NCBI RefSeq assembly: GCF_032598905.1
Contig: NZ_CP122458.1
Span: 1,364,001-1,428,000, forward strand
DNA: 64,000 nucleotides
Direction of reading: 5' to 3'
Source: Streptomyces sp. 11x1
Lineage (GTDB): Bacteria; Actinomycetota; Actinomycetes; Streptomycetales; Streptomycetaceae
Positions 27,817 to 36,341 of this stretch are shown here, piece after piece. Each line of letters opens with the position of its first letter. Within the stretch, counting starts at the first letter, position 1. The translations under genes and the position numbers were made by a program. Under the pieces are notes generated by a model. It saw only the letters and a program-made list of their open reading frames with translations. It was not told the DNA's origin and did not search any database.

Positions 27817-29250
27817 TCAGCTCGTCACGCGGAAGGTGGCGTCACTGCGCCCGGTCGCGGTGGTGATCGGGTCGAGTCGCAACTGGTAGGCGTAGTGGCG
27901 GATGTAGCGGTCGGGGTGGTTGTACGACTGGAACGACGACCAGGTGGAGTCTGCGAGCCCGGCGACCTGCCGGAAGGTCGCGTCCGCGGCGAACTGGCTG
28001 CTGCCGTCGTTGTGCACGAGCTGGAAGTCGTAGTTGAAGTGCCGCAGGAAGTAGCCGGGGTGGTTCACCGACTCGAAGGAGACGGTGCCGGTGCCGGCCA
28101 GGCCGGGCCGCAGCCGGAACTGGGAGTCCTCGACGGGGCTGACGTTCGGATCGATACGCACGTCGAAGTTGGTGTGGTGTACGTAGCGGTCCTGGAAGTT
28201 GAACGACTGGAGCCGCTGCGCCGGCGTGTTGGGCCAGCGGGCGAGTACGCGGCTCTCCTCGGCGGCCGTGAGGTTCATGATCCAGCCGTGGCGCTTCTTG
28301 GTGCCGCCCATGTTGTAGCTGGTCGACGCCAACTGCTGGTAGGCGGCGGGGTTGGACGGGTCGGTCGTGGTGACCGGCATGTAGCCGCGGTTGGTGGCGT
28401 ACTGGTCGAGGTAGAGCGCCCACTTGTTGGTGCCGTTGAACTTCATCCACATCGGGCCCTCGACCATCGACCCGGTCAGACCGATGCCGGAGAGGTCACC
28501 GAGCCTGGTCCACGTCCCGAGGATGGAGTTGCTGCCCTCCAGGGTGATCTGGCCGTCGCCGGAGGCCCGCACGTAGCGGTAGTTCCCGACGCCGGCCGGA
28601 ACCTCGATGATCTGGGTGTCGATGATCTCCTGGGTGCCGGGGCGGTCGATGTAGATCTGCGGGGTGCTGATGGTGCGGAAGTCGCTGGTGCGGGCGTAGA
28701 AGATGCGGTGCTTTGTGGCGCCGTTGAAGGGGACGTTGGTGGCCCAGTACAGGACGTAGTCGTTGGTCTCGGGGTTCCAGATGGCTTCGGGTGCCCACGC
28801 GTTGCGGCCGTCGGGGATCGCGCCGGCGACGTTGAGCAGCCACGGCTTTGACCAGGTGACCAGGTCGGTGGACTCCCACACGACGAGGTTGCGGCTGCCG
28901 TTGTTGATGGACTGACTCCAGGTCTGCCCACAGGCGATGCACAGGTCGGTCGCGATGATCCAGTACTTGCTGCCGTCGGGGGATCTCACCAGTGCGGGGT
29001 CGCGCACGCCCTTCGTACCGACCGTGGAGCGCAGGACCATGCCGCCGCCGTTGAGGTCGTTCCAGTGCACGCCGTCCGCGCTGTGCGAGAGGTACATCTG
29101 CTGGTTGGTCGCGCCCTCCCCGGTGAAGTGCACCATCAGGTAGCCGGGGTCGGCTGCGGCTGCCCGGTCGGGTGCGGCCAGGACTTGGCCTGTGAAGAGG
29201 AGGCAGGCGGCGACCAGTAGCGCCGGCAGCCGGGAGAGAAGCGTGCGCAT
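27817..29250 (-). CDS. Secreted glycosidase with AbfB (CBM42) domain
   Basis: A 477-residue secreted protein. A Sec signal peptide covers about residues 1-33 (MRTLLSRLPALLVAACLLF, cleavage near AAA). A five-bladed beta-propeller like GH43 follows (about 36-325, with VRDPALV and WAPEAIW motifs). A C-terminal arabinose-binding AbfB domain (about 335-475) has the repeated pattern F/Y-Q-...-RYxRH. Such proteins usually act on arabinoxylan or arabinan. The exact activity is not deducible. The gene stands alone, with remnants on both sides. Confidence 0.85.
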   Translation of the reverse strand: MRTLLSRLPALLVAACLLFTGQVLAAPDRAAAADPGYLMVHFTGEGATNQQMYLSHSADGVHWNDLNGGGMVLRSTVGTKGVRDPALVRSPDGSKYWIIATDLCIACGQTWSQSINNGSRNLVVWESTDLVTWSKPWLLNVAGAIPDGRNAWAPEAIWNPETNDYVLYWATNVPFNGATKHRIFYARTSDFRTISTPQIYIDRPGTQEIIDTQIIEVPAGVGNYRYVRASGDGQITLEGSNSILGTWTRLGDLSGIGLTGSMVEGPMWMKFNGTNKWALYLDQYATNRGYMPVTTTDPSNPAAYQQLASTSYNMGGTKKRHGWIMNLTAAEESRVLARWPNTPAQRLQSFNFQDRYVHHTNFDVRIDPNVSPVEDSQFRLRPGLAGTGTVSFESVNHPGYFLRHFNYDFQLVHNDGSSQFAADATFRQVAGLADSTWSSFQSYNHPDRYIRHYAYQLRLDPITTATGRSDATFRVTS

Positions 29251-29631
29251 GTACGTTTCCTGTCTTTCTGCGGGTGCCTTCTGCGGGTGCCTTCTGCGGG
29301 TGCCCCCAGCGGGGGTGGTGGCGGTAGCGCGCTCTCGGCGTCGGCGGGACGGGCGCGGTCACCGCCCGACGCGGAAGGCAGTGCTGTGCCGGCGTGCTGT
29401 TCTCGTGGGACTTCTGCTTCTGCGGTCCTTCGGCCGGGGGGGGACGCCTCGTAGCCAATCCTTCCGAGCGACGTCGGTTGTCCGAAAAATCGAACGATGT
29501 TCGCAGGATCGGGCAGACGTTAAATGGGGGGAACTGGACGCGTCAATACTTTCGACATACCGCTCGCCGCGCTGCTGGCGTAGGTCGCGGCCGCCGTCCT
29601 GCCCGCCGGCTCGTCCCAGGCCGCGGACGCG
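29251..29631. other. Intergenic stretch upstream of the secreted glycosidase
   Basis: No gene supported. It begins with three near-copies of CTTCTGCGGGTGC at about 29268-29303, close to the glycosidase start, and contains an AT-richer island near 29480-29570 that could hold its promoter. Confidence 0.45.
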
Positions 29632-29872
29632 GCACGCAGGCGACGCCTGCCTGGGTGAGGCCGGCACCCGAGCCGGTAAGGCGGAGAACGGTGTCGCGCA
29701 GGTGGCGGTCCGCGACACCTCCGCCAAGAAGTAGCGCCGCAACCATCCTGACCAGGGCCGCAGTGGTGACCGCGGCCGGCCAGGCCGGACCGTCGGTGGC
29801 CTCCAGGACGCCGAAGGCGAGGGCGATGGGCGACATGGCGCCGCCCACCAGGGAAATCGACTGCTCACTCAT
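29632..29872 (-). pseudogene. MFS transporter, N-terminal remnant
   Basis: About 80 codons from the ATG at 29872 resemble the first two or three membrane segments of an MFS drug exporter, including SLVGGAMSPIALAFGVLEA and VADRHLRD. The rest of the 12-segment protein is missing and the frame degenerates after LTQAGVA. It starts 63 bases from the divergent hydroxyproline operon. Confidence 0.65.
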
Positions 29873-29918
29873 CGGCGGCCGGGACCCGTTGCCGGGGCAT
29901 ACCGCCCCACAGCACCAT

Positions 29919-29930
29919 GTGACATAGTAC
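29919..29930 (+). promoter_or_regulatory. Candidate GntR operator and leaderless start, hydroxyproline operon
   Basis: GTGACATAGTAC lies five bases before the GTG of the first operon gene. It shares GTGACATA with the reverse complement of the palindrome at 32957-32968. No Shine-Dalgarno is present, and the AT-rich core could serve as the -10 region of a leaderless transcript. Confidence 0.45.
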
Positions 29931-29934
29931 TGGC

Positions 29935-31101
29935 GTGACCGAGCGACTGACCTGCGACGTCGTGGTGGTGGGCGCGGGAATGGTGGGCGCGGCCTGCGCC
30001 CTGTACGCGTCCCGTGCGGGTCTGGACGTCGTCGTGATGGACCGCGGCCCGGTGGCCGGCGGCACGACCGGCGCCGGCGAGGGCAACATCCTGGTCTCCG
30101 ACAAGGAACCCGGACCCGAGCTCGAACTCGCACTGCTGTCCAACCGCCTGTGGGCCGAGCTGGCCGCCGAGCCGGGTCTGGGAAAGGCGTTCGAGTACGA
30201 GGCCAAGGGTGGGGTCGTCGTGGCGTCCGCGCCGGAGGACCTGGCCGCGCTGGAGCGGTTCGCCGCCGGGCAACGCGCGGCCGGGGTGGCGGCGTTCACC
30301 GTCACCGACGCACAACTGGCCGATCTGGAACCCTACTTGGCACCCGGCCTCGCGGGCGGCATCCACTACCCCCAGGACGCCCAGGTCATGCCCACCCTGG
30401 CCGCCGCCCACCTCGTACGGGCCTCCGGGGCCCGGCTGTTCACCGGCAGGACCGTCACCGAGGTGCTGCGCACACGGTCCGGTGCCGTGCGCGGCGTGCG
30501 GACCGATCGGGGAGACGTCCACGCCCCCGCGGTGGTGAACGCCGCCGGCACCTGGGGCGGCGAACTGGCCGCACTCGCCGACGTGCGCCTGCCGGTCCTC
30601 CCCCGGCGCGGCTTCGTGCTGGTCACCGAACCGCTGCCGCCGATGGTGCGGCACAAGGTGTACGCCGCCGACTACGTGGCCGACGTGGCCAGCGACTCGG
30701 CGGCGCTCCAGACCTCCCCCGTGGTGGAGGGCACGGCCGCCGGACCCGTGCTGATCGGCGCGAGCCGCGAACGGGTCGGCTTCGACCGGTCGTTCTCGCT
30801 CCCCGTCGTACGGGCCCTGGCGGCAGGCGCCACCCGGCTGTTCCCGTTCCTGGAGGAGGTGCGCGCGATGCGGACGTACGTCGGCTTCCGGCCCTACATG
30901 CCGGACCATCTGCCCGCGATCGGGCCGGACCCGCGGGTGCCGGGCCTGTTCCACGCCTGCGGGCACGAGGGTGCCGGGATCGGGCTCGCCACCGGGACCG
31001 GGCAACTGATCGCCCAGGTGCTCGGGGGCGGGACGCCCGAGCTGGATCTCGCGCCGTTCCGCCCGGACCGGTTCGCGGAGCACGAGGGGGACGTGGCGTG
31101 A
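29935..31101 (+). CDS. FAD-dependent oxidoreductase, D-hydroxyproline dehydrogenase beta-type subunit
   Basis: A 388-residue DAO-family flavoprotein. The FAD dinucleotide motif VVVGAGMVGAACALYA is at residues 9-24, and GTTGAGEGNIL follows near 45. Together with the next two genes it has the three-part make-up of bacterial D-hydroxyproline (or sarcosine-like) dehydrogenases, which oxidise cis-4-hydroxy-D-proline to pyrroline-4-hydroxy-2-carboxylate. The start is a GTG with no ribosome site. Its stop overlaps the next start as GTGA. Substrate is inferred from the deaminase and epimerase downstream. Confidence 0.85.
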   Translation: MTERLTCDVVVVGAGMVGAACALYASRAGLDVVVMDRGPVAGGTTGAGEGNILVSDKEPGPELELALLSNRLWAELAAEPGLGKAFEYEAKGGVVVASAPEDLAALERFAAGQRAAGVAAFTVTDAQLADLEPYLAPGLAGGIHYPQDAQVMPTLAAAHLVRASGARLFTGRTVTEVLRTRSGAVRGVRTDRGDVHAPAVVNAAGTWGGELAALADVRLPVLPRRGFVLVTEPLPPMVRHKVYAADYVADVASDSAALQTSPVVEGTAAGPVLIGASRERVGFDRSFSLPVVRALAAGATRLFPFLEEVRAMRTYVGFRPYMPDHLPAIGPDPRVPGLFHACGHEGAGIGLATGTGQLIAQVLGGGTPELDLAPFRPDRFAEHEGDVA

Positions 31102-31397
31102 ACCCACGGGAACTGGCCCGGGCGGAACCGGGGCCCGCCTTCACCGTCACCCTCGACGGGCGTGAGCTGGAGGCACTGCCGGGCCAGACGGTCGCGGCCA
31201 CGCTCTGGGCCGCCGGCGTGACGTCCTGGCGCAGCACGAGGGGCGCGGGGCGACCGCGCGGGATCTTCTGCGGCATCGGTGTCTGCTTCGACTGCCTGGT
31301 CACCGTCAACGAGCGCCCCAATCAACGGGCTTGTCTGGTTCCGGTCCGGCCGGGCGACGCGATCCGCACCCAGGAGGGCACCGGCCATGAGCACTGA
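31098..31397 (+). CDS. [2Fe-2S] ferredoxin-like dehydrogenase subunit
   Basis: A 99-residue protein with the plant-type [2Fe-2S] fold. The motif FCGIGVCFDCLVTVN gives three cysteines, and the fourth follows in QRACLVPV. It is the small electron-transfer subunit of the heteromeric dehydrogenase. The GTG start overlaps the upstream stop by four bases, and its own stop overlaps the next gene by 11 bases, so the three subunits are tightly coupled. Confidence 0.86.
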   Translation: MNPRELARAEPGPAFTVTLDGRELEALPGQTVAATLWAAGVTSWRSTRGAGRPRGIFCGIGVCFDCLVTVNERPNQRACLVPVRPGDAIRTQEGTGHEH

Positions 31398-32829
31398 ACC
31401 CGGGCCGCCCCGGCTGGCGATCGTCGGCGCCGGCCCCGCGGGCCTCGCCGCGGCCCTGGCGGCGGCGAGTCGAGGCGTGCGGGTCACCGTGGTCGACGCC
31501 GGACGGGCAGCCGGCGGCCAGTTCTACCGGCAGCCCTCGGCCGGGCTCGGCGCCCGGCGCCCGCAGGCCCTGCACCATCAGTGGCGCACCTGGCAGCGGC
31601 TGCGCGACGGCCTCGCCCGGGAGGTGGCCGCCGGACGCGTCACCCACCTCCCGGACCACCATGTGTGGTGCGTGGAGCGGCGCTCCGAGGGCCCTGGGCG
31701 CTTCACCGTGCACGCGCTGCTCGGGCCCGACCGGGAGCGGCCCGTGGAGGTGCGCGCGGACGCCGTCCTGCTCGCGACCGGAAGCTACGAGAAGGTGCTG
31801 CCCTTCCCCGGCTGGACCCTGCCGGGCGTGGTCACCGCCGGGGGCGCGCAGGCCATGCTGAAGGGCACGCTCGCGGTGTCGGGTCGTACGGCGGTCGTCG
31901 CCGGGACCGGCCCTTTGCTGCTGCCGGTGGCGACCGGGCTCGCGGCGGCGGGAGTCACGGTGGCCGCGCTGGTGGAGTCCGCCGACCCCAAGGCCCTGGC
32001 ACGACGGGCCGGGGCGCTGGCCGGCCGCGCTGACAAACTCGCCGAAGGGGCCGGGTACGCGGTCGAGTTGCTGCGCCGCCGGGTACGGACCCTCGTCCGG
32101 CACACCGTCGTCGAGGCGCACGGCGCTGACCGGTTGGAGGCCGTGACCGTCGCCGCGCTCGACGCCGAGGGCCGGGTCCGGCGCGGGACGGGCCGGCGCG
32201 TCCCCTGCGACGCGCTCGCCGTCGGGCACGGCCTGCTCCCGCACACCGACCTCGCCGAGGCGCTCGGCTGCCGGATCGAGTCCACCGGCCCACGTGTGTG
32301 GGTCGACGAGGAGCAGCGCACCGATGTGCCGGGCGTCTGGGCGGCGGGCGAGACCACCGGGATCGGCGGCGCGGTCCTCTCCCTCGCGGAGGGGCACATC
32401 GCCGGACGGTCGGCCGCCGACCGCCTCCGGGGGCGGGTGCCGGACCCGGCCGCGTGGGCGGGTGCCGCCAAGTCCCGTGCCGCACTGCGGGAGTTCTTCG
32501 CCGTGCTCGACTCCGTGTACGTCCCGCCGGCGCACTGGACCGAGCAGGTCACGGACGACACGGTCGTCTGCCGGTGCGAGGAGGTCGACGCCGGAGCCGT
32601 CCGCCAGGCCGTCGCGGAACTGGGCGCCGGGGACGTCCGGACGGTGAAGCTGCTCACCCGAGCCGGGATGGGCTGGTGCCAGGGCCGGATGTGCGGGCCC
32701 GCCGTCGCGGGGATCGCCGGGTGCGAACCGGGCGTCGCCCGAAGGCCGTTCGCCCAGCCGGTGCCGTTGGGCGTACTGGCGCGGGCGGGCGAGAACGGGG
32801 AGGACTCCGACGGCGGCGCCCCGCCCTGA
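31387..32829 (+). CDS. FAD/NAD(P)-binding dehydrogenase alpha-type subunit
   Basis: A 480-residue pyridine-nucleotide-disulfide-type flavoprotein. The first FAD motif is IVGAGPAGLAAALAA (residues 10-24), and a second nucleotide motif (AVVAGTGPLLLP) is near 170. The C-terminus carries a BFD-like [2Fe-2S] site with cysteines in CRCEEVDAG and CQGRMCGP. This is the large subunit of the D-hydroxyproline dehydrogenase-type complex. The ATG at 31387 is chosen because it is right before the FAD motif; a longer in-frame extension is inside the ferredoxin gene. Confidence 0.85.
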   Translation: MSTEPGPPRLAIVGAGPAGLAAALAAASRGVRVTVVDAGRAAGGQFYRQPSAGLGARRPQALHHQWRTWQRLRDGLAREVAAGRVTHLPDHHVWCVERRSEGPGRFTVHALLGPDRERPVEVRADAVLLATGSYEKVLPFPGWTLPGVVTAGGAQAMLKGTLAVSGRTAVVAGTGPLLLPVATGLAAAGVTVAALVESADPKALARRAGALAGRADKLAEGAGYAVELLRRRVRTLVRHTVVEAHGADRLEAVTVAALDAEGRVRRGTGRRVPCDALAVGHGLLPHTDLAEALGCRIESTGPRVWVDEEQRTDVPGVWAAGETTGIGGAVLSLAEGHIAGRSAADRLRGRVPDPAAWAGAAKSRAALREFFAVLDSVYVPPAHWTEQVTDDTVVCRCEEVDAGAVRQAVAELGAGDVRTVKLLTRAGMGWCQGRMCGPAVAGIAGCEPGVARRPFAQPVPLGVLARAGENGEDSDGGAPP

Positions 32830-32895
32830 GCCCCGCGCGACACGCGCACGCGCGCCCCATCACCGACGCCCCTCGTCGGACCTGACCCGACCCGA

Positions 32896-32951
32896 CCACC
32901 GCACCACCGCACCACCGCACCACCGCACCACCGCACCACCGCACCACCGCA
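32896..32951 (+). repeat. Seven tandem copies of an 8-bp unit
   Basis: CCACCGCA is repeated seven times without interruption in the gap between the dehydrogenase and deaminase genes, ending five bases before an operator-like palindrome. The unit is not a multiple of three and is non-coding. Confidence 0.95.
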
Positions 32952-32956
32952 CACCA

Positions 32957-32968
32957 GTGATATGTCAC
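32957..32968. promoter_or_regulatory. Palindromic operator candidate (GTGA-N4-TCAC)
   Basis: GTGATATGTCAC has perfect four-base arms and lies 25 bases before the deaminase ATG at 32994. Its reverse complement shares GTGACATA with the site before 29935. It is the best candidate binding site for the GntR regulator at the end of the operon. Confidence 0.5.
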
Positions 32969-32993
32969 ACCTCATGGAGAGGGCATCCCACTC

Positions 32994-33890
32994 ATGGCCA
33001 CCACCGAGAACCGTCCCTGGCGCGGCGTCCTCGTCGCCACCGCGCTCCCCCTCCGCGACGATCTCTCCGTCGACCACGACGCGTACGCCGAGCACTGCGC
33101 CTGGCTCGTCGAGAACGGCTGTGACGGTGTCGTACCGAACGGCTCGCTCGGCGAGTACCAGGTGCTGACGCCCGAGGAGCGCGCCAAGGTCGTCGAGACG
33201 GCCGTCGCCGCGATCGGCGGCGCGCGGGTGATGCCGGGTGTCGCCGCGTACGGGTCCGCCGAGTCCCGGCGCTGGGCCGAGCAGGCGCGGGACGCGGGCT
33301 GCGCGGCGGTGATGCTGCTGCCGCCGAACGCCTACCGCGCCGACGAGCGGTCCGTGCTCGCGCACTACGCCGAGGTATCGAAGGCCGGCGTCCCGGTCGT
33401 GGCGTACAACAACCCCATCGACACCAAGGTCGACCTCGTCCCCGAACTGCTCGCCAAGCTGCACGGCGAGGGGTACATCAGGGCCGTGAAGGAGTTCTCC
33501 GGCGACGTCCGCCGGGCCTACCAGCTCGCCGAACTCGCTCCGGACCTCGATCTGTTGATCGGCGCGGACGACGTCCTGCTGGAGCTGGCGCTGGCCGGCG
33601 CCAAGGGCTGGGTGGCCGGCTACCCGAACGCGCTGCCCGCAGCGACGGTGGAGCTGTACCACGCGGCGGTGGACGGCGACCTCGCCACCGCCAAGGACCT
33701 CTACGCGCAGTTGCACCCGTTGCTGCGCTGGGACTCCAAGGTCGAGTTCGTGCAGGCGATCAAGCTGTCGATGGACATCGTGGGCCGGCCCGGAGGACGC
33801 TGCCGTCCGCCGCGCGTGGAACTGCTGCCGGAGCAGGAGGCCGTGATCCGCGCGGCCACCGAGAAGGCCGTCGCGGCGGGGCTCGCGTAA
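32994..33890 (+). CDS. DHDPS-family lyase, pyrroline-4-hydroxy-2-carboxylate deaminase
   Basis: A 298-residue dihydrodipicolinate-synthase-family protein. The Schiff-base lysine is Lys166 in AVKEFSGD, and the substrate loop is NGSLGEY near residue 45. The tyrosine of VAYNNP is the usual proton relay. In hydroxyproline catabolism this family removes ammonia and water to give 2-oxoglutarate semialdehyde. A GGAGAG site precedes it, though an in-frame-shifted ATG at 32973 is closer to that site. The gene lies between dehydrogenase and epimerase genes, which supports the role. Confidence 0.86.
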   Translation: MATTENRPWRGVLVATALPLRDDLSVDHDAYAEHCAWLVENGCDGVVPNGSLGEYQVLTPEERAKVVETAVAAIGGARVMPGVAAYGSAESRRWAEQARDAGCAAVMLLPPNAYRADERSVLAHYAEVSKAGVPVVAYNNPIDTKVDLVPELLAKLHGEGYIRAVKEFSGDVRRAYQLAELAPDLDLLIGADDVLLELALAGAKGWVAGYPNALPAATVELYHAAVDGDLATAKDLYAQLHPLLRWDSKVEFVQAIKLSMDIVGRPGGRCRPPRVELLPEQEAVIRAATEKAVAAGLA

Positions 33891-33915
33891 CCACAGCAGA
33901 AAGGGAGGGCCGGTC

Positions 33916-34917
33916 ATGCGCAGCAAACTCGTCCTGCACGCCGTCGACTCGCACACCGAGGGCATGCCCACCCGGGTGATCACCGGCGGGATCGGCACGA
34001 TCCCCGGCGCGACCATGAACGAACGCCGCCTGTGGTTCCGTGAACACCGCGACGACGTCAAGCAGTTGCTGATGAACGAGCCGCGCGGGCACGCGGCGAT
34101 GAGCGGCGCGATCCTCCAGCCGCCGGCCCGCCCGGACTGCGACTGGGGCGTCGTCTACATCGAGGTCTCCGGCTATCTGCCCATGTGCGGTCACGGCACG
34201 ATCGGCGTGGCGACCGTGCTGGTGGAGACCGGCATGGTCGAGGTCGTCGAACCGGTCACCACCATCCGCCTCGACACCCCGGGGGGCCTCGTCGTGGCCG
34301 AGGTGGCGGTGGAGGACGGCGCGGCGAAGGCGGTCACCCTGCGGAACGTGCCGTCGTTCTCCGTCGGCCTCGACCGCAAGGCCACGCTGGCCGACGGCCG
34401 GACGGTGACCTACGACCTCGCGTACGGCGGCAACTTCTACGCGATCCTGCCGCTGGAGCAGTTCGGCCTGCCCTTCGACCGCGACCGCAAGGACGACATC
34501 CTGCGGGCGGGCCTGGACCTGATGGAGGCCATCAACGCCGAAGGGGAGCCCGTGCACCCGGAGGACCCGTCGATCCACGGCGTCCACCACGTCCACCTGT
34601 ACGCCCCGGGCGCCACCGCCCGGCACTCGCGGCACGCGATGGCCATCCACCCCGGCTGGTTCGACCGCTCCCCCTGCGGCACGGGCACCAGCGCGCGCAT
34701 GGCGCAGCTCCACGCGCGTGGTGAACTCCCCCTGCACACCGAGTTCGTGAACGAGTCCTTCATCGGCACCCACTTCACCGGCAGACTGCTCGGCGAGACC
34801 GAGGTGGCGGGTGTGCCCGCCGTACTGCCAAGCTTCACCGGCCGCGCCTGGATCACCGGCACGGCACAGTATCTGCTCGACCCGACCGACCCGTTCCCGG
34901 CCGGGTTCGTCCTCTAG
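33916..34917 (+). CDS. 4-hydroxyproline 2-epimerase (proline racemase family)
   Basis: A 333-residue proline-racemase-family enzyme. Both catalytic cysteines are present: Cys91 in PMCGHGT and Cys254 in SPCGTGTS. Dehydratases of the same family have Thr at one of these positions, so this is an epimerase/racemase. With the neighbouring dehydrogenase and deaminase, the likely reaction is trans-4-hydroxy-L-proline to cis-4-hydroxy-D-proline. GGGAGG precedes the ATG. Confidence 0.9.
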   Translation: MRSKLVLHAVDSHTEGMPTRVITGGIGTIPGATMNERRLWFREHRDDVKQLLMNEPRGHAAMSGAILQPPARPDCDWGVVYIEVSGYLPMCGHGTIGVATVLVETGMVEVVEPVTTIRLDTPGGLVVAEVAVEDGAAKAVTLRNVPSFSVGLDRKATLADGRTVTYDLAYGGNFYAILPLEQFGLPFDRDRKDDILRAGLDLMEAINAEGEPVHPEDPSIHGVHHVHLYAPGATARHSRHAMAIHPGWFDRSPCGTGTSARMAQLHARGELPLHTEFVNESFIGTHFTGRLLGETEVAGVPAVLPSFTGRAWITGTAQYLLDPTDPFPAGFVL

Positions 34918-34927
34918 GAGAGGTGCG

Positions 34928-35611
34928 ATGGCCCTGTCAGCCCCCGCCGCCGGCCCCGCCCTGCCGGTGCTCGGCGGCAAGAAGAGCAGCTACCGCGAGC
35001 GCGTCGCCGACGCCTTGCGGGCCGCGCTGATCGCCGGTGAGCTGCGGCCGGGCGAGGTGTACTCCGCGCCCGCGCTCGCCGGCCGCTTCGGTGTCTCGGC
35101 GACGCCGGTGCGGGAGGCCATGCTGGATCTGGCCAAGGAGGGGCTGGTCGACCCCGTGCCCAACAAAGGGTTCCGGGTCACCGCCGTCACCGAGAAGCAG
35201 CTGGACGAGTACACGCATGTCCGCTCGCTCATCGAGATCCCGACCACGGCCGGCCTGACCCGGACCGCCGACCAGATCTCCCTGGAGGCGCTGCGGCCCG
35301 CCGCCCGGGAGATCGTGGCCGCCGCGGCCGCCGGGGACCTCATCGCGTACGTCGAAGCCGACACCCGCTTCCATCTCGGCCTGCTCGCCCTCGCGGGCAA
35401 CGCGCACCTCGTCGAGGTCGTGGGTGACCTGCGCAAACGCGCCCGCCTCTACGGCCTGACCGCACTCGCCGAGTCGGGCCGGCTGTTGTCCTCGGCGCAG
35501 GAGCACCTGGAGTTGCTGGACGCGCTGCTCGCCCGCGACGAGGAGGCCGTACGCGCGGTGATGACCCGCCACCTCGGTCATGTGCGCGGGCTGTGGGCCG
35601 CGCACGACTGA
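34928..35611 (+). CDS. GntR/FadR-type transcription regulator
   Basis: A 227-residue regulator. The N-terminal winged helix has LAGRFGVSATPVREAM (about residues 56-71). The C-terminal FCD-type all-helical ligand domain covers about 95-220. The ATG at 34928 follows the epimerase stop by 10 bases with AGGAGAGG upstream, making it the last gene of the catabolic operon. It probably represses the operon and responds to hydroxyproline or an intermediate; the GTGA-N4-TCAC sites are candidate targets. Confidence 0.88.
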   Translation: MALSAPAAGPALPVLGGKKSSYRERVADALRAALIAGELRPGEVYSAPALAGRFGVSATPVREAMLDLAKEGLVDPVPNKGFRVTAVTEKQLDEYTHVRSLIEIPTTAGLTRTADQISLEALRPAAREIVAAAAAGDLIAYVEADTRFHLGLLALAGNAHLVEVVGDLRKRARLYGLTALAESGRLLSSAQEHLELLDALLARDEEAVRAVMTRHLGHVRGLWAAHD

Positions 35612-35713
35612 ACGTCCGCGCCTGATCGTCCGCGCCGCGCATGCGGGCGGAGCAGCCGGGGCATCTCTGACAGGTGTGATCGGAGCGACGCGCGCTTCGA
35701 CTGACGTTGAAAG

Positions 35714-35719
35714 TATGAT
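35714..35719 (+). promoter_or_regulatory. -10 box TATGAT for a leaderless gene
   Basis: TATGAT lies 6 bases before the ATG of the next gene, which has no Shine-Dalgarno. Transcription would start at or near the A of the ATG. No good -35 box was found. Confidence 0.5.
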
Positions 35720-35725
35720 CGGCCA

Positions 35726-36262
35726 ATGTCTGACATGACCGAAACCACGCCCGGCTGGCTGCCGTCCGACGAGCTCGAGTCGGCGCGCGCCCGGATGCCG
35801 ATCCTGTACGTCGAGGCCGTGCCCGTGCGCGTCGACGACAGCGGCGAAGTCACCAGCATCGGGCTGCTGCTGCGCATCGGCCCGGACGGGACGGTCAGCC
35901 GCAATCTGGTCTCCGGCCGCGTGATGCACCACGAGCGGGTCCGGGACGCACTCCTGCGTCACCTGGAGAAGGACCTCGGTCCGGTGGCGCTGCCCCGTGT
36001 CCCGTCCGCCCTCCAGCCCTTCACGATCGCGGAGTACTTCCCGACGCAGGGCATCACCCCGTTCCACGACCCGCGGCAGCACGCGGTCTCCCTCGCCTAC
36101 ATCGTCCCGGTGGCCGGTGACTGCCGACCCCGGCAGGACGCGCTCGACCTGGTGTGGTTCAGCCCCCAGGACGCGGCGTCGGCCTCCGTCCAGAGCGAGA
36201 TGCCGGGCGGCCAGGGCGTCCTCCTGAAGCAGGCCCTGGCGCATGTGGGCTGCCTGTCCTGA
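35726..36262 (+). CDS. NUDIX-like family protein (DUF4916)
   Basis: A 178-residue protein resembling DUF4916 proteins, which are annotated as NUDIX-hydrolase-like. The conserved N-terminal part WLPSDELESARARMPILYVE and the C-terminal segment AVSLAYIVPV are typical. A canonical NUDIX box (GX5EX7REUXEEXGU) is not visible, so hydrolase activity is doubtful. The ATG at 35726 appears leaderless. It is separated by 114 bases from the GntR gene and convergent with the TPR gene. Confidence 0.75.
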   Translation: MSDMTETTPGWLPSDELESARARMPILYVEAVPVRVDDSGEVTSIGLLLRIGPDGTVSRNLVSGRVMHHERVRDALLRHLEKDLGPVALPRVPSALQPFTIAEYFPTQGITPFHDPRQHAVSLAYIVPVAGDCRPRQDALDLVWFSPQDAASASVQSEMPGGQGVLLKQALAHVGCLS

Positions 36263-36341
36263 CACGGATGCCCGCCCTGACCGGGCTGTCCGCCCTGACG
36301 GGGCGGGGGCGGCACGGAAGGCGGGTGGCACCGGCCGGGGC

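Noticed and set aside
32896..32951. Possible CRISPR array
   Set aside because: The 8-bp units are contiguous with no spacers, so it is a simple tandem repeat.
29935..35611. Idea that the hydroxyproline operon supplies proline to the prodiginine pathway
   Set aside because: The enzymes convert hydroxyproline toward 2-oxoglutarate, not to proline, and the operon lies beyond the tRNA scar with its own regulator.
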